From assembly GCF_014650995.1 (NCBI RefSeq), contig NZ_BMWA01000019.1:105798-169797 (forward strand): 64,000 bases of DNA, written 5' to 3'. The DNA comes from Streptomyces viridiviolaceus. Its GTDB lineage: Bacteria > Actinomycetota > Actinomycetes > Streptomycetales > Streptomycetaceae. Positions 52,214 to 60,787 of the stretch are shown piece after piece. Positions within the stretch are counted from its first letter, which is position 1, and every line of letters begins with the position of its first letter. A program made the translations under genes and the position numbers. A model generated the notes under the pieces. That model did not search any database. It had not been told where the DNA came from and was given only the letters and a program-made list of their open reading frames with translations.

Positions 52214-53080
52214 TCAGGGATGGCCGGCGGCTGCCCGGCAGTCGCGGCAGCGTCCTCCGGGCTCCGGTGCGCGGAAGCTGCGGTCGCAGCCGTCGCAGTT
52301 CTGGAGCGGGTGCCGGACGGGTGGCGGTGCGGCCGGGGCGCGGAAGGGCGGCGGCGGGGGCAACTGGGCCGTGAGGCGGTGGGCCAGGAGGGCGGCCGGG
52401 CGGCGGACGCCCTCCGGCGGCAGGTCGGTGGTCAGGGCGTGGCGTACGGCCGCGGGGGCCACGTCCCGTTCCAGCCATACCGCCACGCCGGGCGCCAGGT
52501 GGGCCGTGTCGCAGGCCGAGAGGAGCAGGCTTGGGGCGTGGCGGCGCAGGTTGGCCAGGAGATCGGTGGCCTGCTGGAGGAGCGCCGGGGACTTGCAGCT
52601 CGGCTGCGGTACGGCGGGCAGGGCACGCTTCTTGCGGGGCGGGCGCTGCTCGGCGTGCGGTTTCCTGGCGGGCTCTGGGCGGTGCCGCGTCGCACCCGGC
52701 TGGTTGCAGGAGACCGTACGGGTGACGATGCGCCCGGCGGGGGTGCGTACGCGTTCCCGGCGCAGGTAGCCGTGTGCCTCCAGCTCGCGCAGGCCGGCGG
52801 CGATCCGGGCCGTGCCCTCCTTGAAGCGTGCGGCGAGGGTCTTGATGTCGCAGAGCCTGCCCTCCGGCAGCGACTGGATGTGCAGGCCCAGCCCGATCGC
52901 GAGCAGCGACAGCTCCGGGTGCTGGGCGAGGTGGTTGCCGACCACGGTGAAGTTCGTGGTGTGGCGGACGTTGTCGTGGATCACGCCGGAGGATTGGCAG
53001 TGACGGTCCCCGGATCGGGGGTGTTTGTCGCCAACGGCGGACTGGGCGTGCGAGGGCACGCTAAGGTCGGGGGTACCCAT
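52214..53080 (-). CDS. Helix-turn-helix DNA-binding protein with C-terminal zinc-ribbon-like motif
   Basis: 288 residues. About residues 50-125 form a winged-helix-like domain (L-S-L-L-A-I-G-L-G-L-H-I-Q-S-L, I-K-T-L-A-A-R-F-K-E-G, L-R-E-L-E-A-H-G-Y-L-R-R-E-R). A Pro/Arg-rich linker and an alanine-rich domain follow, and the end has C-D-G-C-x8-C-R-D-C-like cysteines. Homologous MarR/GntR-like helix-turn-helix proteins are numerous in Streptomyces. The gene seems to have replaced or truncated the remnant at 51835. Target unknown. Confidence 0.72.
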   Translation of the reverse strand: MGTPDLSVPSHAQSAVGDKHPRSGDRHCQSSGVIHDNVRHTTNFTVVGNHLAQHPELSLLAIGLGLHIQSLPEGRLCDIKTLAARFKEGTARIAAGLRELEAHGYLRRERVRTPAGRIVTRTVSCNQPGATRHRPEPARKPHAEQRPPRKKRALPAVPQPSCKSPALLQQATDLLANLRRHAPSLLLSACDTAHLAPGVAVWLERDVAPAAVRHALTTDLPPEGVRRPAALLAHRLTAQLPPPPPFRAPAAPPPVRHPLQNCDGCDRSFRAPEPGGRCRDCRAAAGHP

Positions 53081-53345
53081 CAGGAAGGTCTCTCTCTTCC
53101 TTGGTGGTCAGGCCCTCGCGGGGATCGCTAGTCCCCGACGGGGGCCGACATATGTCAGCGGTTGTTGCGCTGAGCGTAAGGGAGTTGGGGGATCCGAAAT
53201 CCAGCCCAACCGATGATGTTCACCCACCTGAGTGAGACCGCGCCACGGGCGGGAGGGGTGGGGCTTGGTGGGTTCTTTCTTCCCCAGTGGTCCTTTACGG
53301 GGTAGCCGCCCGCAGCACCGGAGCGCGAGAAACCGGGTTCCGGTG

Positions 53346-53537
53346 TCAGCGCAGGGCCGACGTGAACGCGGCCCAGGCCGCGCGGCTTACCAACAGGACG
53401 GGACCGTCAGGGTTCTTGCCGTCGCGGACGGGGACGGTGGCGGGGAATCCGGGGGCCACTTCGACGCAATTGCCGCCGTTGTCGCCGCTGTAGCTGCTCT
53501 TGACCCAAGTCACCGCGCTGAACTCGTGGCTGTCCAT
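53346..53537 (-). CDS. DUF397 small protein
   Basis: 63 residues from the ATG at 53537 with GGAGAGG upstream (a GTG at 53564 would add nine residues). W-V-K-S-S-Y-S-G-D-N-G-G-N-C-V-E-V-A and V-P-V-R-D-G-K-N-P-D-G-P are DUF397 hallmarks. Directly downstream of, and overlapping, its partner Scr1-type regulator gene. Confidence 0.85.
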   Translation of the reverse strand: MDSHEFSAVTWVKSSYSGDNGGNCVEVAPGFPATVPVRDGKNPDGPVLLVSRAAWAAFTSALR

Positions 53538-54366
53538 CCTGTTGGTACCTCTCCAACGCGTCACTGATCAGAGCGGCGGACTCAGGAGCTGACGGCGCGT
53601 CCGCCCGGAGCACATCATAGGTCTGGCTATGGCGCCGGAAGAGAGTTGGATCGTCGTTGAAGTGCCCGCGGTCCAGCGACTCCGAGTACACCCACCGATG
53701 CCCGCCGAGCAGTTCGATCAATGACATGGAGGCGTTGGGGCGGATCAGTCCCGGGAGGCTTGCGGGGGCGACCTGGATCCGGATGTTGGGGCGGCGACCC
53801 AGCTCCAGCAGGTGGGCACACTGACCGCTCATCACCGCCGGACCACCGATGACGGTTCGTAGGCAGCTCTCGTCCAGCACGACGTGGTACAGCGGACCGT
53901 CATCGTCCAAGAAACGCTGCTGCCGGCTCATGCGGGCGCGCACGCGCTCCTCGGCCTCGACGTGGCCGGTCACTCGCGAGAACAGTGCCCATGCATACTC
54001 CTCTGTCTGCAACAACCCTGGTACGACTCGCTCTTGGTACTCCCGCAGCGCCACCGCCTTCGCGTCCATCTCGGCCCTCCGCCGGAACCAATCCGGATGC
54101 TCCACCTGCGGATACCAGTCGATCCGCCCCCACAACCGCACCAACACCCCACCCGTGCCCAGCAACTCGTCGCACGTCTTCGCGAACGTGTCCTGCGGCA
54201 CCCGCGTCCCCGCCTCCACGCGCGCGACGTGTGAGCGGTCGCACGGGATGCGGGCCGCCAGGCCCTCCTGCGTCAGCCCCGCGGCCTCACGGAAGTGCTT
54301 CAGCACCTCGCCGAACACCGCGGCCGTGCTGACCCCCGAGGCCCCCTCGGCGTTGCGTCGGCTCAC
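53407..54366 (-). CDS. Scr1-type helix-turn-helix regulator (XRE + DUF5753), overlong C-terminus
   Basis: 319 residues from a GTG at 54366 with GGAGGGGAGG upstream. XRE domain (F-R-E-A-A-G-L-T-Q-E-G-L-A-A-R-I, R-S-H-V-A-R-V-E-A-G) and DUF5753 (R-V-V-P-G-L-L-Q-T-E-E-Y-A-W-A). The expected end of the family falls near A-L-E-R-Y-Q-Q, but the frame continues 40 codons across the DUF397 gene. This could be genuine overlap or a lost stop/frameshift. Divergent from the gene at 54475, with a palindrome between. Confidence 0.82.
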   Translation of the reverse strand: MSRRNAEGASGVSTAAVFGEVLKHFREAAGLTQEGLAARIPCDRSHVARVEAGTRVPQDTFAKTCDELLGTGGVLVRLWGRIDWYPQVEHPDWFRRRAEMDAKAVALREYQERVVPGLLQTEEYAWALFSRVTGHVEAEERVRARMSRQQRFLDDDGPLYHVVLDESCLRTVIGGPAVMSGQCAHLLELGRRPNIRIQVAPASLPGLIRPNASMSLIELLGGHRWVYSESLDRGHFNDDPTLFRRHSQTYDVLRADAPSAPESAALISDALERYQQDGQPRVQRGDLGQEQLQRRQRRQLRRSGPRIPRHRPRPRRQEP

Positions 54367-54383
54367 AGCCGCCCCTCCCCTCC

Positions 54384-54404
54384 GTGACAGTGGTCGACTG
54401 TCAC
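54384..54404. promoter_or_regulatory. Palindromic operator between the Scr1 regulator and the gene at 54475
   Basis: GTGACAGT-N5-ACTGTCAC, a perfect 8-base dyad, 18 bases upstream of the regulator's GTG. Likely site for the Scr1-type regulator or another factor. Confidence 0.55.
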
Positions 54405-54474
54405 GCGTCGAGCGTTGATACGGACGGTTCCCCTGGGCAACCCTCGTTACACCCAGAGTGACGGAGGTCGGAGC

Positions 54475-55089
54475 ATGGAACCGGGATCGCTCGTGTACGA
54501 CCCGCGGACGCGGAAGGTCGGCGAGTACCAGGGCCGGTCGGGCCCGTACGTGATGCTGCGCCCGGTCGGCGGCGGCCGGGAGTGGCAGGCGGACCCGGCG
54601 CTGGTCCGGGCGGCGACGACGGAGGAGCGGCTGAGCGCGGGGGTCCGGGCCGTCAACGACCGGTCGCTCACGGGGCTGCTGACGGCGCGTCCGCTGGTCG
54701 AGGTCGGCCCGCCGCCCGAGCCGGTCACCGGCTGCGCCACGTGTACCGGACTGGCCGAGCGGCGCGACCGTGCGCGGGCCACCGGCGACGGCAGCGCGGA
54801 GACCGACGCCGACGTGCTGCTGGCCCGGCACCAACGGCTCCAGCACGGCGGGGCCGGACGCCGGACCTTCCGGTACGTGCCGTTCGCGATCGTCCAGGAC
54901 CCGTCGGCACTGCCCGAGTACGAGGCCCGCTGCGTCTCCGGCGACGACGCGGACTGCGGGGCCGGCTCCGGGCCGTGCGGCGACCCGGCGGAGGCCGAGG
55001 AGTGGCAGCGCAGGCACACCCAGGAGACCCGGCACACCCGCTACCGCCGCAGCTTCGCCGACTACGCGGTGCTGGAGTGCCGGTCATAG
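54475..55089 (+). CDS. Protein of unknown function with a cysteine-rich DUF7848-like C-terminus
   Basis: 204 residues, ATG with GGAGGT upstream. N-terminal ~60 residues (V-Y-D-P-R-T-R-K-V-G-E-Y) resemble small Streptomyces proteins often near Scr1 loci; the C-terminal half has C-x2-C (C-A-T-C), and R-C-V-S-G-D-D-A-D-C-G-A-G-S-G plus a H-T-R-Y-x-R segment like DUF7848. Fusion-like architecture. Function unknown. Confidence 0.6.
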   Translation: MEPGSLVYDPRTRKVGEYQGRSGPYVMLRPVGGGREWQADPALVRAATTEERLSAGVRAVNDRSLTGLLTARPLVEVGPPPEPVTGCATCTGLAERRDRARATGDGSAETDADVLLARHQRLQHGGAGRRTFRYVPFAIVQDPSALPEYEARCVSGDDADCGAGSGPCGDPAEAEEWQRRHTQETRHTRYRRSFADYAVLECRS

Positions 55090-55100
55090 GCTGCGAGCCG

Positions 55101-55832
55101 ATGACGAACGACCGTCGGCTCCGATCCGTCGACCTGGCCCGGCTGGCCGGTGTGTCGACGCAGCAGATCCGCAACTACGAGGGCGCGGGCGTACTGCCGC
55201 CCGCCGAGCGGACCGCGTCCGGCTACCGCGTCTTCGGCGAGGTGCACCGGCGTGCGCTGTTGACGTACCGGGCGCTGAAGCAGGGGTACGGGCCGGTGAC
55301 GGCCACGCAGGTGGTGCGGGCCGTGCACGACGGGGACGTGCCGGGCGCGCTCGCGCTCGTGGACGCCGCGCACGCCGCCCTGCACGAGGAGCGGGTCTCG
55401 CTGCGGGCCGCGAGCGAGGCCCTGGAGGCGCTGGCCGGCGAGGAGCCCGGGCCGCTTCCCGGAGCGGGCGGCCTGCGCATCGGAGAGGTCGCCGCGCTGA
55501 TCGGCGTACGGACGTCCGCGCTGCGGGTGTGGGAGGCCGCCGGGCTGCTCACGCCCCGGCGGGAGCGCGGCACGAAGTACCGCCTGTACGACCCCGCCGA
55601 CGTGCGCGACGCCCGGCTGGTGAGCACCCTGCGCCGCAGCCACCACTTGTTCGACCAGATCCGCCCGGTGCTGGACGGCCTGCGGCGGGAGGGCAGCAGC
55701 GAGGCCCTGCGGGCGGCGATCACGGCGCGGGGAGAGGCGCTCACCGCGCGTACGCGGGCGATGCTCGCCGGAGCGGGAGCCCTGCACGCGTACGTCGGGT
55801 ACGTCGAAGGCGTCGCGGACCCCGGCGCATAG
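55101..55832 (+). CDS. Tandem MerR-domain regulator (TioE family)
   Basis: 243 residues. Two MerR-type DNA-binding domains: first V-D-L-A-R-L-A-G-V-S-T-Q-Q-I-R-N-Y-E at residues 9-26, second I-G-E-V-A-A-L-I-G-V-R-T-S-A-L-R-V-W-E in the middle. TioE proteins act on thiostrepton-like or multidrug responses in the family, but the ligand here is unknown. Starts 11 bases after the previous stop. Confidence 0.82.
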   Translation: MTNDRRLRSVDLARLAGVSTQQIRNYEGAGVLPPAERTASGYRVFGEVHRRALLTYRALKQGYGPVTATQVVRAVHDGDVPGALALVDAAHAALHEERVSLRAASEALEALAGEEPGPLPGAGGLRIGEVAALIGVRTSALRVWEAAGLLTPRRERGTKYRLYDPADVRDARLVSTLRRSHHLFDQIRPVLDGLRREGSSEALRAAITARGEALTARTRAMLAGAGALHAYVGYVEGVADPGA

Positions 55833-55844
55833 CCCGGCCGGCGG

Positions 55845-56249
55845 TCAGGTGCCGCCCTCCAGCAGGCCGATCAGCCGCTCGAACCGCGCCCGCCAGCGCT
55901 GTTCGGTCTCCTGCTCGCCCCGGAACTCGTGGGTGAAGCGCAGGGTGGTGCCCCGGTCACCGTCCCGTTCCAGATGGAAGCGGATGCGGCCGCCGCCCTC
56001 CACCGTGTACTCAGCGACCCTCTCCACGTCCCAGGCGGTGACCCGTCCCGCACCCACGCCACGCAGGGTGACCGCCCCTTCCAGACGGTGTTCGAGAACG
56101 TCGGCCGGGGTGTACCAGGCCGCGAGGCCGACCTCGGTGGCCAGTGCGGGCCAGACCTTCTCCACGGGCCGGGGAAGCCGCACCAGGAAGTGGAGGAGGT
56201 GGGCGGTCCCCCGGGTCTCGCTGGTGCCCTGTTCGATGGAACCGGTCAT
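55845..56249 (-). CDS. SRPBCC-family (START/AHSA1-like) protein
   Basis: 134 residues from the ATG at 56249. V-E-K-V-W-P-A-L-A-T and W-Y-T-P-A, then R-F-T-H-E-F-R, are typical of the SRPBCC hydrophobic-pocket fold. Often follows an ECF sigma or ArsR gene. A sigma-factor remnant lies just upstream. Confidence 0.72.
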   Translation of the reverse strand: MTGSIEQGTSETRGTAHLLHFLVRLPRPVEKVWPALATEVGLAAWYTPADVLEHRLEGAVTLRGVGAGRVTAWDVERVAEYTVEGGGRIRFHLERDGDRGTTLRFTHEFRGEQETEQRWRARFERLIGLLEGGT

Positions 56250-56313
56250 GACACCAGCGTGACTCCGCACGGAGGGTTGTGCACGGCCGGAGGGCAGGTC
56301 CTCGACGGCCACC

Positions 56314-56424
56314 TCCCGCTCGCCGGAAGGCGTGGTTGCAGACGGAGCGTGCGTAGGCGTCGAAGAGGTCGCCGAACGCGTCGTGGTCCCCCGCGCGGAT
56401 GCGTTTCCGCAGATAAGTGTCCAC
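56314..56424 (-). pseudogene. N-terminal remnant of an ECF sigma factor
   Basis: The minus-strand frame reads R-I-R-A-G-D-H-D-A-F-G-D-L-F-D-A-Y-A-R-S-V and C-N-H-A-F-R-R, the region 2.1 signature of sigma-24/ECF proteins, but then loses similarity within a few residues. The rest of the sigma gene is missing; the SRPBCC gene starts about 65 bases further on. Confidence 0.5.
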
Positions 56425-56450
56425 ATCACCTTGCCTGTCCGCACGACGAA

Positions 56451-56486
56451 GGCCGGTTCCCGTGACGTGGGTCACGGGAACCGGCC
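56451..56486 (-). terminator. Hairpin terminator of the cytochrome c maturation operon
   Basis: Perfect 16-base stem (56451-56466 with 56471-56486), 4-base loop, 14 bases after the ccsB stop on the minus strand. No long U-tract. Confidence 0.8.
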
Positions 56487-56500
56487 TGACGGGAGTTCGG

Positions 56501-57604
56501 TCAGACGCCCGAGTAGGAGTGCTTGCCGCCGACGAAGATGTTCACGCCGTAGTAGTTGAACAGCCAGCAGCCGAAGGCGACCAGGGCCAGGTAGGCGGCC
56601 TTGCGGCCCTTCCAGCCGGCGGTGGCCCGGGCATGCAGGAAGCCGGCGTAGGCGACCCAGGTGATGAAGGACCAGACCTCCTTGGGGTCCCAGCCCCAGT
56701 AGCGGCCCCAGGCGTCGCCGGCCCAGATCGCGCCCGCGATGATCGTGAACGTCCACAGCGGGAAGACGGCGGCGTTGACGCGGTAGGCGAACTTGTCCAG
56801 GGACGCCGCGGCGGGCAGGCGGTCCAGGACCGAGTTCGCGAAGCGGCCGGGGGTGCCGCCGCCGGCGAGCTTGTTCTCGAACGAGTCCTTGAACAGGTAC
56901 AGGATCGCGGCGACCGCGCCGACGTAGAAGACCGCGCCGCAGAAGATCGCCGTGGAGACGTGGATGTACAGCCAGTACGAGTGGAGGGCGGGAACCAACT
57001 GGTCGCTGGCGGTGTACAAGACAGTGACGGCGAGACCGAGGTCGAGGAGGACCGTGGTGGTCAGGGGAAGGCCGAGCCAGCGGACGTTCTTCTTCAGGGC
57101 GAGCAGCGCGAGGTACACGCCGACGGCGACCGTGGTGAAGGTGATGTTGAACTCGTACATGTTGCCCCACGGCGCCCGCTCCACCGACAGGGCCCGCGTG
57201 AGCACGCCGCCGAACTCGACGGCGAAGGCGAGCACGGTGAGCGAGATGGCGATACGCCCGTAGAGGTCGCCCTTCTCCGTCCCGCCGTGGGCACCCGGCC
57301 CGTCGGGTACGTCACGGGAGCCGGCCGCGGCGCGCACGACGACCTGGGGCCGCTCCAGCACGGCGGTGCCACCGGCCTTCTTCACGGTGACGGCCGGGCC
57401 GGTCTTCGCCTTCGCCTCGCTCGTGGCGGTGAGCGCGGCGGCGGTGCGGCCGACCTTGCTGCGGCTGCCGAAGAGCCACTCGGCGATGTACGCGAAGAAG
57501 GCCAGGGTGTACACGGCCATCGCGGAGTAGATCAGCGTGTTGCTGATGTTCGCGAGGTTCTCGTTGGTCGCGGCGGCCAGCTCTGTTGCGGCGGCGAGAG
57601 TCAC
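56501..57604 (-). CDS. ccsB: Cytochrome c biogenesis protein CcsB/ResC
   Basis: 367 residues. Eight or so membrane helices with the haem-handling W-G-x-Y-W-G-W-D-P-K-E motif and conserved external histidines (L-H-S-Y-W-L-Y-I-H-V-S-T, H-A-R-A-T). With ResB it moves and attaches haem to apocytochrome c outside the membrane (system II). The N-terminal extension of ~110 residues with a first helix and a charged loop is usual in actinobacteria. GTG overlaps the resB stop. Confidence 0.92.
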   Translation of the reverse strand: MTLAAATELAAATNENLANISNTLIYSAMAVYTLAFFAYIAEWLFGSRSKVGRTAAALTATSEAKAKTGPAVTVKKAGGTAVLERPQVVVRAAAGSRDVPDGPGAHGGTEKGDLYGRIAISLTVLAFAVEFGGVLTRALSVERAPWGNMYEFNITFTTVAVGVYLALLALKKNVRWLGLPLTTTVLLDLGLAVTVLYTASDQLVPALHSYWLYIHVSTAIFCGAVFYVGAVAAILYLFKDSFENKLAGGGTPGRFANSVLDRLPAAASLDKFAYRVNAAVFPLWTFTIIAGAIWAGDAWGRYWGWDPKEVWSFITWVAYAGFLHARATAGWKGRKAAYLALVAFGCWLFNYYGVNIFVGGKHSYSGV

Positions 57605-59313
57605 TTCTCAGCCCCTTCGGCAGGTACGACTCGGGAGTCGGGGGATTCGGGGGTGTCGTCATCGGGGGCGCCGGGCGCCTGTTCGTACAGGATCCCGGCG
57701 AGGTCGCCGAGCTCCTCGGGGACCTTGGCGGACTCGCTGCGGCCGAGGCCCGCCATCTCGACGACCGTGACGCCGTCGGCACCCTTGACGGCCCGCACCC
57801 ACATGCGGCGGCGCTGGACGAAGAGGGAGGCGGCGAGGCCGAGGATGGCGGCGACGGAACCGGCGAGCGCCCAGCCGCTGGCCGGCTGCTGGGTGACCTG
57901 GAAGCCGGCCCACTCCTGGACGCCGTCGAAGGTGACGGAGCCGGCGCCGTTCGGGAGCGTCATGGTCTCGCCGATCTTGAGCTGCTTCTTGAACAGCTCG
58001 CCGTCGGCGTCCTTGAACTCCTTCATCTTGGTCTTGTCGAGCTGGTACACGCTCTGCGGGATGCCGGCGTCCACGCCGAGGTCGCCGTGGTAGGCGTTCA
58101 GCGCGAGCATCGGGTTGATCAGCGCCGGGAACATGGACACCATCGTGCTGCCCTTGCCGCCGTAGGTCGGCAGGAAGAAGGCCTGGAAGCCGAGCTGTTC
58201 CTTCTTTCCCTCGGCGTCGCGGTAGCCGTCCATGACCTTGATGGCGCCGGAGGAGGTGACGTTGGCGTCCAGCGGGAGCAGGGCCACGGCCTCCTTGTCC
58301 ATCACGACGTTGCCCTTGCCGTCCTTGACGGTGACGATGGGGGCGTAGCCGTGGGAGACGAGGTAGACCTTCGAGCCGTCGATCTCCAGCGGCTTGTTGA
58401 CCTTGATGGTGGCCGTCTCGTCCTTGCCGTAGGCGCCGACGCTGTAGGTGACGTCCGCCTCGTAGGTGCGCGGCGTGCCGCGGTTGGGGCCGGTCGGCTC
58501 GTAGGTGCCCTTGAAGTCCTTCAGGCTGAAGCTGAACGGGTCCAGGTCGTCCTGGCCGAACAGGTTGCCCGACTTGAAGTCGTCGTACTGGGTGAGCGTG
58601 TTGGAGAAGCCGTCGCCCTCCAGGATCAGCTTGTTGCCCTCGTACTTGAACAGCTGGCCCCAGGCGAAGGCGATCAGCATCACGATCAGCGCGATGTGGA
58701 AGGCCAGGTTGCCGACCTCGCGCAGATAGCCCTTCTCGGCGGCGACGGCGTCACCGACGGCGTGGGCGCGGAAGCGGCGCTTCTTCAGCAGCGCCAGCGC
58801 GGCCTCGCGGACCTGCTCGGGTTCGGCCTCGGTGCGCCAGGTGGTGTAGGCGGGCAGCCGGGTCAGGCGCCGGGGAGCGCCGGGCGGTCGGCCGCGCAGC
58901 TGGCCCACGAACTGCCAGGTGCGCGGGACGATGCAGCCGATGAGGGAGACGAACAGCAGGATGTAGATCGCGGAGAACCACACCGAGCTGTAGACGTGGA
59001 AGAGGCCGAGCTTGTCGTAGACCGGCGCGAGGACCTCGTGCCGGTCGCGGAAGTCCTCGACCGCCAGGGCGTCGATGCCGGTCTGCGGGATCAGCGAGCC
59101 GGGGATCGCGCCCAGCGACAGCAGCAGGAGCAGCAGCAGCGCCACCCGCATCGAGGTGAGCTGCCGCCAGAACCAGCGGATCCAGCCGACGACGCCGAGG
59201 GCGGGGAGGTTCGGGGCCTCGTCCTTGGGCGCCGTGGACAGCTGGGCGCCGGCGGCGCCCAGGTCCTGGTCGTCACCGGCCTTCGGGGTCTTGTCTGCAG
59301 TGGTGTTGCTCAT
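57601..59313 (-). CDS. resB: Cytochrome c biogenesis protein ResB
   Basis: 570 residues. ResB features: N-terminal helix with L-T-S-M-R-V-A-L-L-L-L-L-L, I-P-Q-T (G-S-L-I-P-Q-T-G), a middle external domain of ~300 residues and C-terminal membrane helix. Partner of CcsB. Translationally coupled to ccsB by a four-base overlap and separated from ccdA by 3 bases. Confidence 0.92.
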   Translation of the reverse strand: MSNTTADKTPKAGDDQDLGAAGAQLSTAPKDEAPNLPALGVVGWIRWFWRQLTSMRVALLLLLLLSLGAIPGSLIPQTGIDALAVEDFRDRHEVLAPVYDKLGLFHVYSSVWFSAIYILLFVSLIGCIVPRTWQFVGQLRGRPPGAPRRLTRLPAYTTWRTEAEPEQVREAALALLKKRRFRAHAVGDAVAAEKGYLREVGNLAFHIALIVMLIAFAWGQLFKYEGNKLILEGDGFSNTLTQYDDFKSGNLFGQDDLDPFSFSLKDFKGTYEPTGPNRGTPRTYEADVTYSVGAYGKDETATIKVNKPLEIDGSKVYLVSHGYAPIVTVKDGKGNVVMDKEAVALLPLDANVTSSGAIKVMDGYRDAEGKKEQLGFQAFFLPTYGGKGSTMVSMFPALINPMLALNAYHGDLGVDAGIPQSVYQLDKTKMKEFKDADGELFKKQLKIGETMTLPNGAGSVTFDGVQEWAGFQVTQQPASGWALAGSVAAILGLAASLFVQRRRMWVRAVKGADGVTVVEMAGLGRSESAKVPEELGDLAGILYEQAPGAPDDDTPESPDSRVVPAEGAEK

Positions 59314-59316
59314 GGA

Positions 59317-60087
59317 TCAGATCCCCACAGTGAAGCCGTTGGACCAGGTCTGCATGTCCTGCACGATGCTGTCCCACGCGCCGGTCAGCAGCAGCAGACC
59401 GGTCGCGATCATCATGGTGCCGCCGATGCGCATCACCCAGGTGTAGTGGCGCTTGACCCAGCCGAAGGCGCCGAGCGCCTTGCGGAAGGCGACCGCGGCG
59501 AGCACGAAGGGCAGGCCGAGGCCGAGGCAGTAGGCGACGGTCAGTATCGCGCCGCGGCCGGCGGTGCCCTGGTCGGAGGAGAGCGCCAGCACGGACGCGA
59601 GGGTCGGGCCGATGCACGGCGTCCAGCCGATGCCGAACAGCGCGCCCAGCAGCGGGGCGCCGACCAGCCCGGTCACCGGCCGCCTGTGGAAGCGGAACTC
59701 GCGCTGGGTCAGCCAGGGCATCAGCCCCATGAAGAAGACGCCCATGAGGATCATGAGGACGCCGAGCACCTTGGACAGCACGCCCCGCTGTTCCTGCAGG
59801 GTCGAACCGAAGTAGCCGAACAGGGCCCCGCTGGAGACGAACACGGCGGTGAAGCCGAGGACGAAGAGGGAGGCGCCGGCGACCATCCGTCCGCGCCGGG
59901 CCTCCGCCAGGTCGGTGCCGGTGACGCCGGTGACGTAGGACAGGTAGCCGGGGACGAGCGGCAGGACGCAGGGCGAGAAGAAGGAGACGAGGCCGCCGAG
60001 CAGCGCGATGGGGAGGGCCATCAGCAGGGCGCCGTTGAGCACCGTGCCGTTGTAGCCCTCCGCTGCGAGCGTGGTGACTGCGGTCAC
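59317..60087 (-). CDS. ccdA: CcdA-type thiol-disulfide transporter
   Basis: 256 residues. F-F-S-P-C-V-L-P-L-V-P-G-Y-L-S-Y and G-W-T-P-C-I-G-P-T, the two redox-active cysteine motifs of CcdA/DsbD, in a six-helix membrane protein. Passes electrons from cytosolic thioredoxin to ResA on the outside. Confidence 0.92.
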   Translation of the reverse strand: MTAVTTLAAEGYNGTVLNGALLMALPIALLGGLVSFFSPCVLPLVPGYLSYVTGVTGTDLAEARRGRMVAGASLFVLGFTAVFVSSGALFGYFGSTLQEQRGVLSKVLGVLMILMGVFFMGLMPWLTQREFRFHRRPVTGLVGAPLLGALFGIGWTPCIGPTLASVLALSSDQGTAGRGAILTVAYCLGLGLPFVLAAVAFRKALGAFGWVKRHYTWVMRIGGTMMIATGLLLLTGAWDSIVQDMQTWSNGFTVGI

Positions 60088-60088
60088 G

Positions 60089-60721
60089 TCACTTCTCCGC
60101 GAGGACCGGGTCGAGCATCTTGCGCAGCTTCTCCTCGCTGAGCGCCTGGAGGGTGCGCGCGGCGACCTTGCCCTCCCGGTCGATGACGAGCGTGGAGGGG
60201 ATGGCCTGCGGGTTGAGCGTGCCCTTCTCGAAGCGGAGCATCAGCTTGCCGGTCGGGTCGTACAGGCTCGGGTAGGTGACCCCGTACTCCTTCTCGAAGG
60301 CGCGGGCCGGACCGGTGGAGGTGTCGCGGGTGTTGATGCCGACGAACTGGACGCCCTGGTCCTTGACGTCCTGGTAGACCTTCTCGAAGTTCTTGGCCTC
60401 GGCGCGGCAGGGCGGGCACCAGGAGCCCCACACGTTGAGGACGACGACCTTCCCCTTGTAGGCGTCGACGTCGAGCCGGCCGCCGTCGACGGTCTCGCCG
60501 GACAGGTCGGGGGCGTCCGCGCGGTCACCCTTCTTGACGGTGGCGATGCCGTCCGAGCCGGTGATGAAGCCCGTCTGGCCGCCACCGCCCGAGGTGCCCC
60601 CGGAGCTGCACGCGGACACGAGCAGCGCGGCCACGGCGGCGCCGGTGGTCAGGGCGGCACGGCGACGGACGCGGGCGTTGGTGCGGTTCGAGCGCAGGGG
60701 GGCGCGGCTGGCGGCACTCAT
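60089..60721 (-). CDS. resA: ResA/TlpA-type thioredoxin-like lipoprotein
   Basis: 210 residues. Lipoprotein signal (R-R-R-A-A-L-T-T-G-A-A, lipobox L-V-S-A-C near residue 38), then a thioredoxin fold with W-C-P-P-C and V-P-S/I-P-S-T cis-proline region. Reduces the apocytochrome c haem-binding cysteines. First gene of resA-ccdA-resB-ccsB, with one base between resA and ccdA. Confidence 0.92.
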   Translation of the reverse strand: MSAASRAPLRSNRTNARVRRRAALTTGAAVAALLVSACSSGGTSGGGGQTGFITGSDGIATVKKGDRADAPDLSGETVDGGRLDVDAYKGKVVVLNVWGSWCPPCRAEAKNFEKVYQDVKDQGVQFVGINTRDTSTGPARAFEKEYGVTYPSLYDPTGKLMLRFEKGTLNPQAIPSTLVIDREGKVAARTLQALSEEKLRKMLDPVLAEK

Positions 60722-60787
60722 GTGAAAAGTTTCGCATGTCCGTTCCGGGGATCTTGCGCACCCCCCTCACGGGTGGAAACCCGCATT

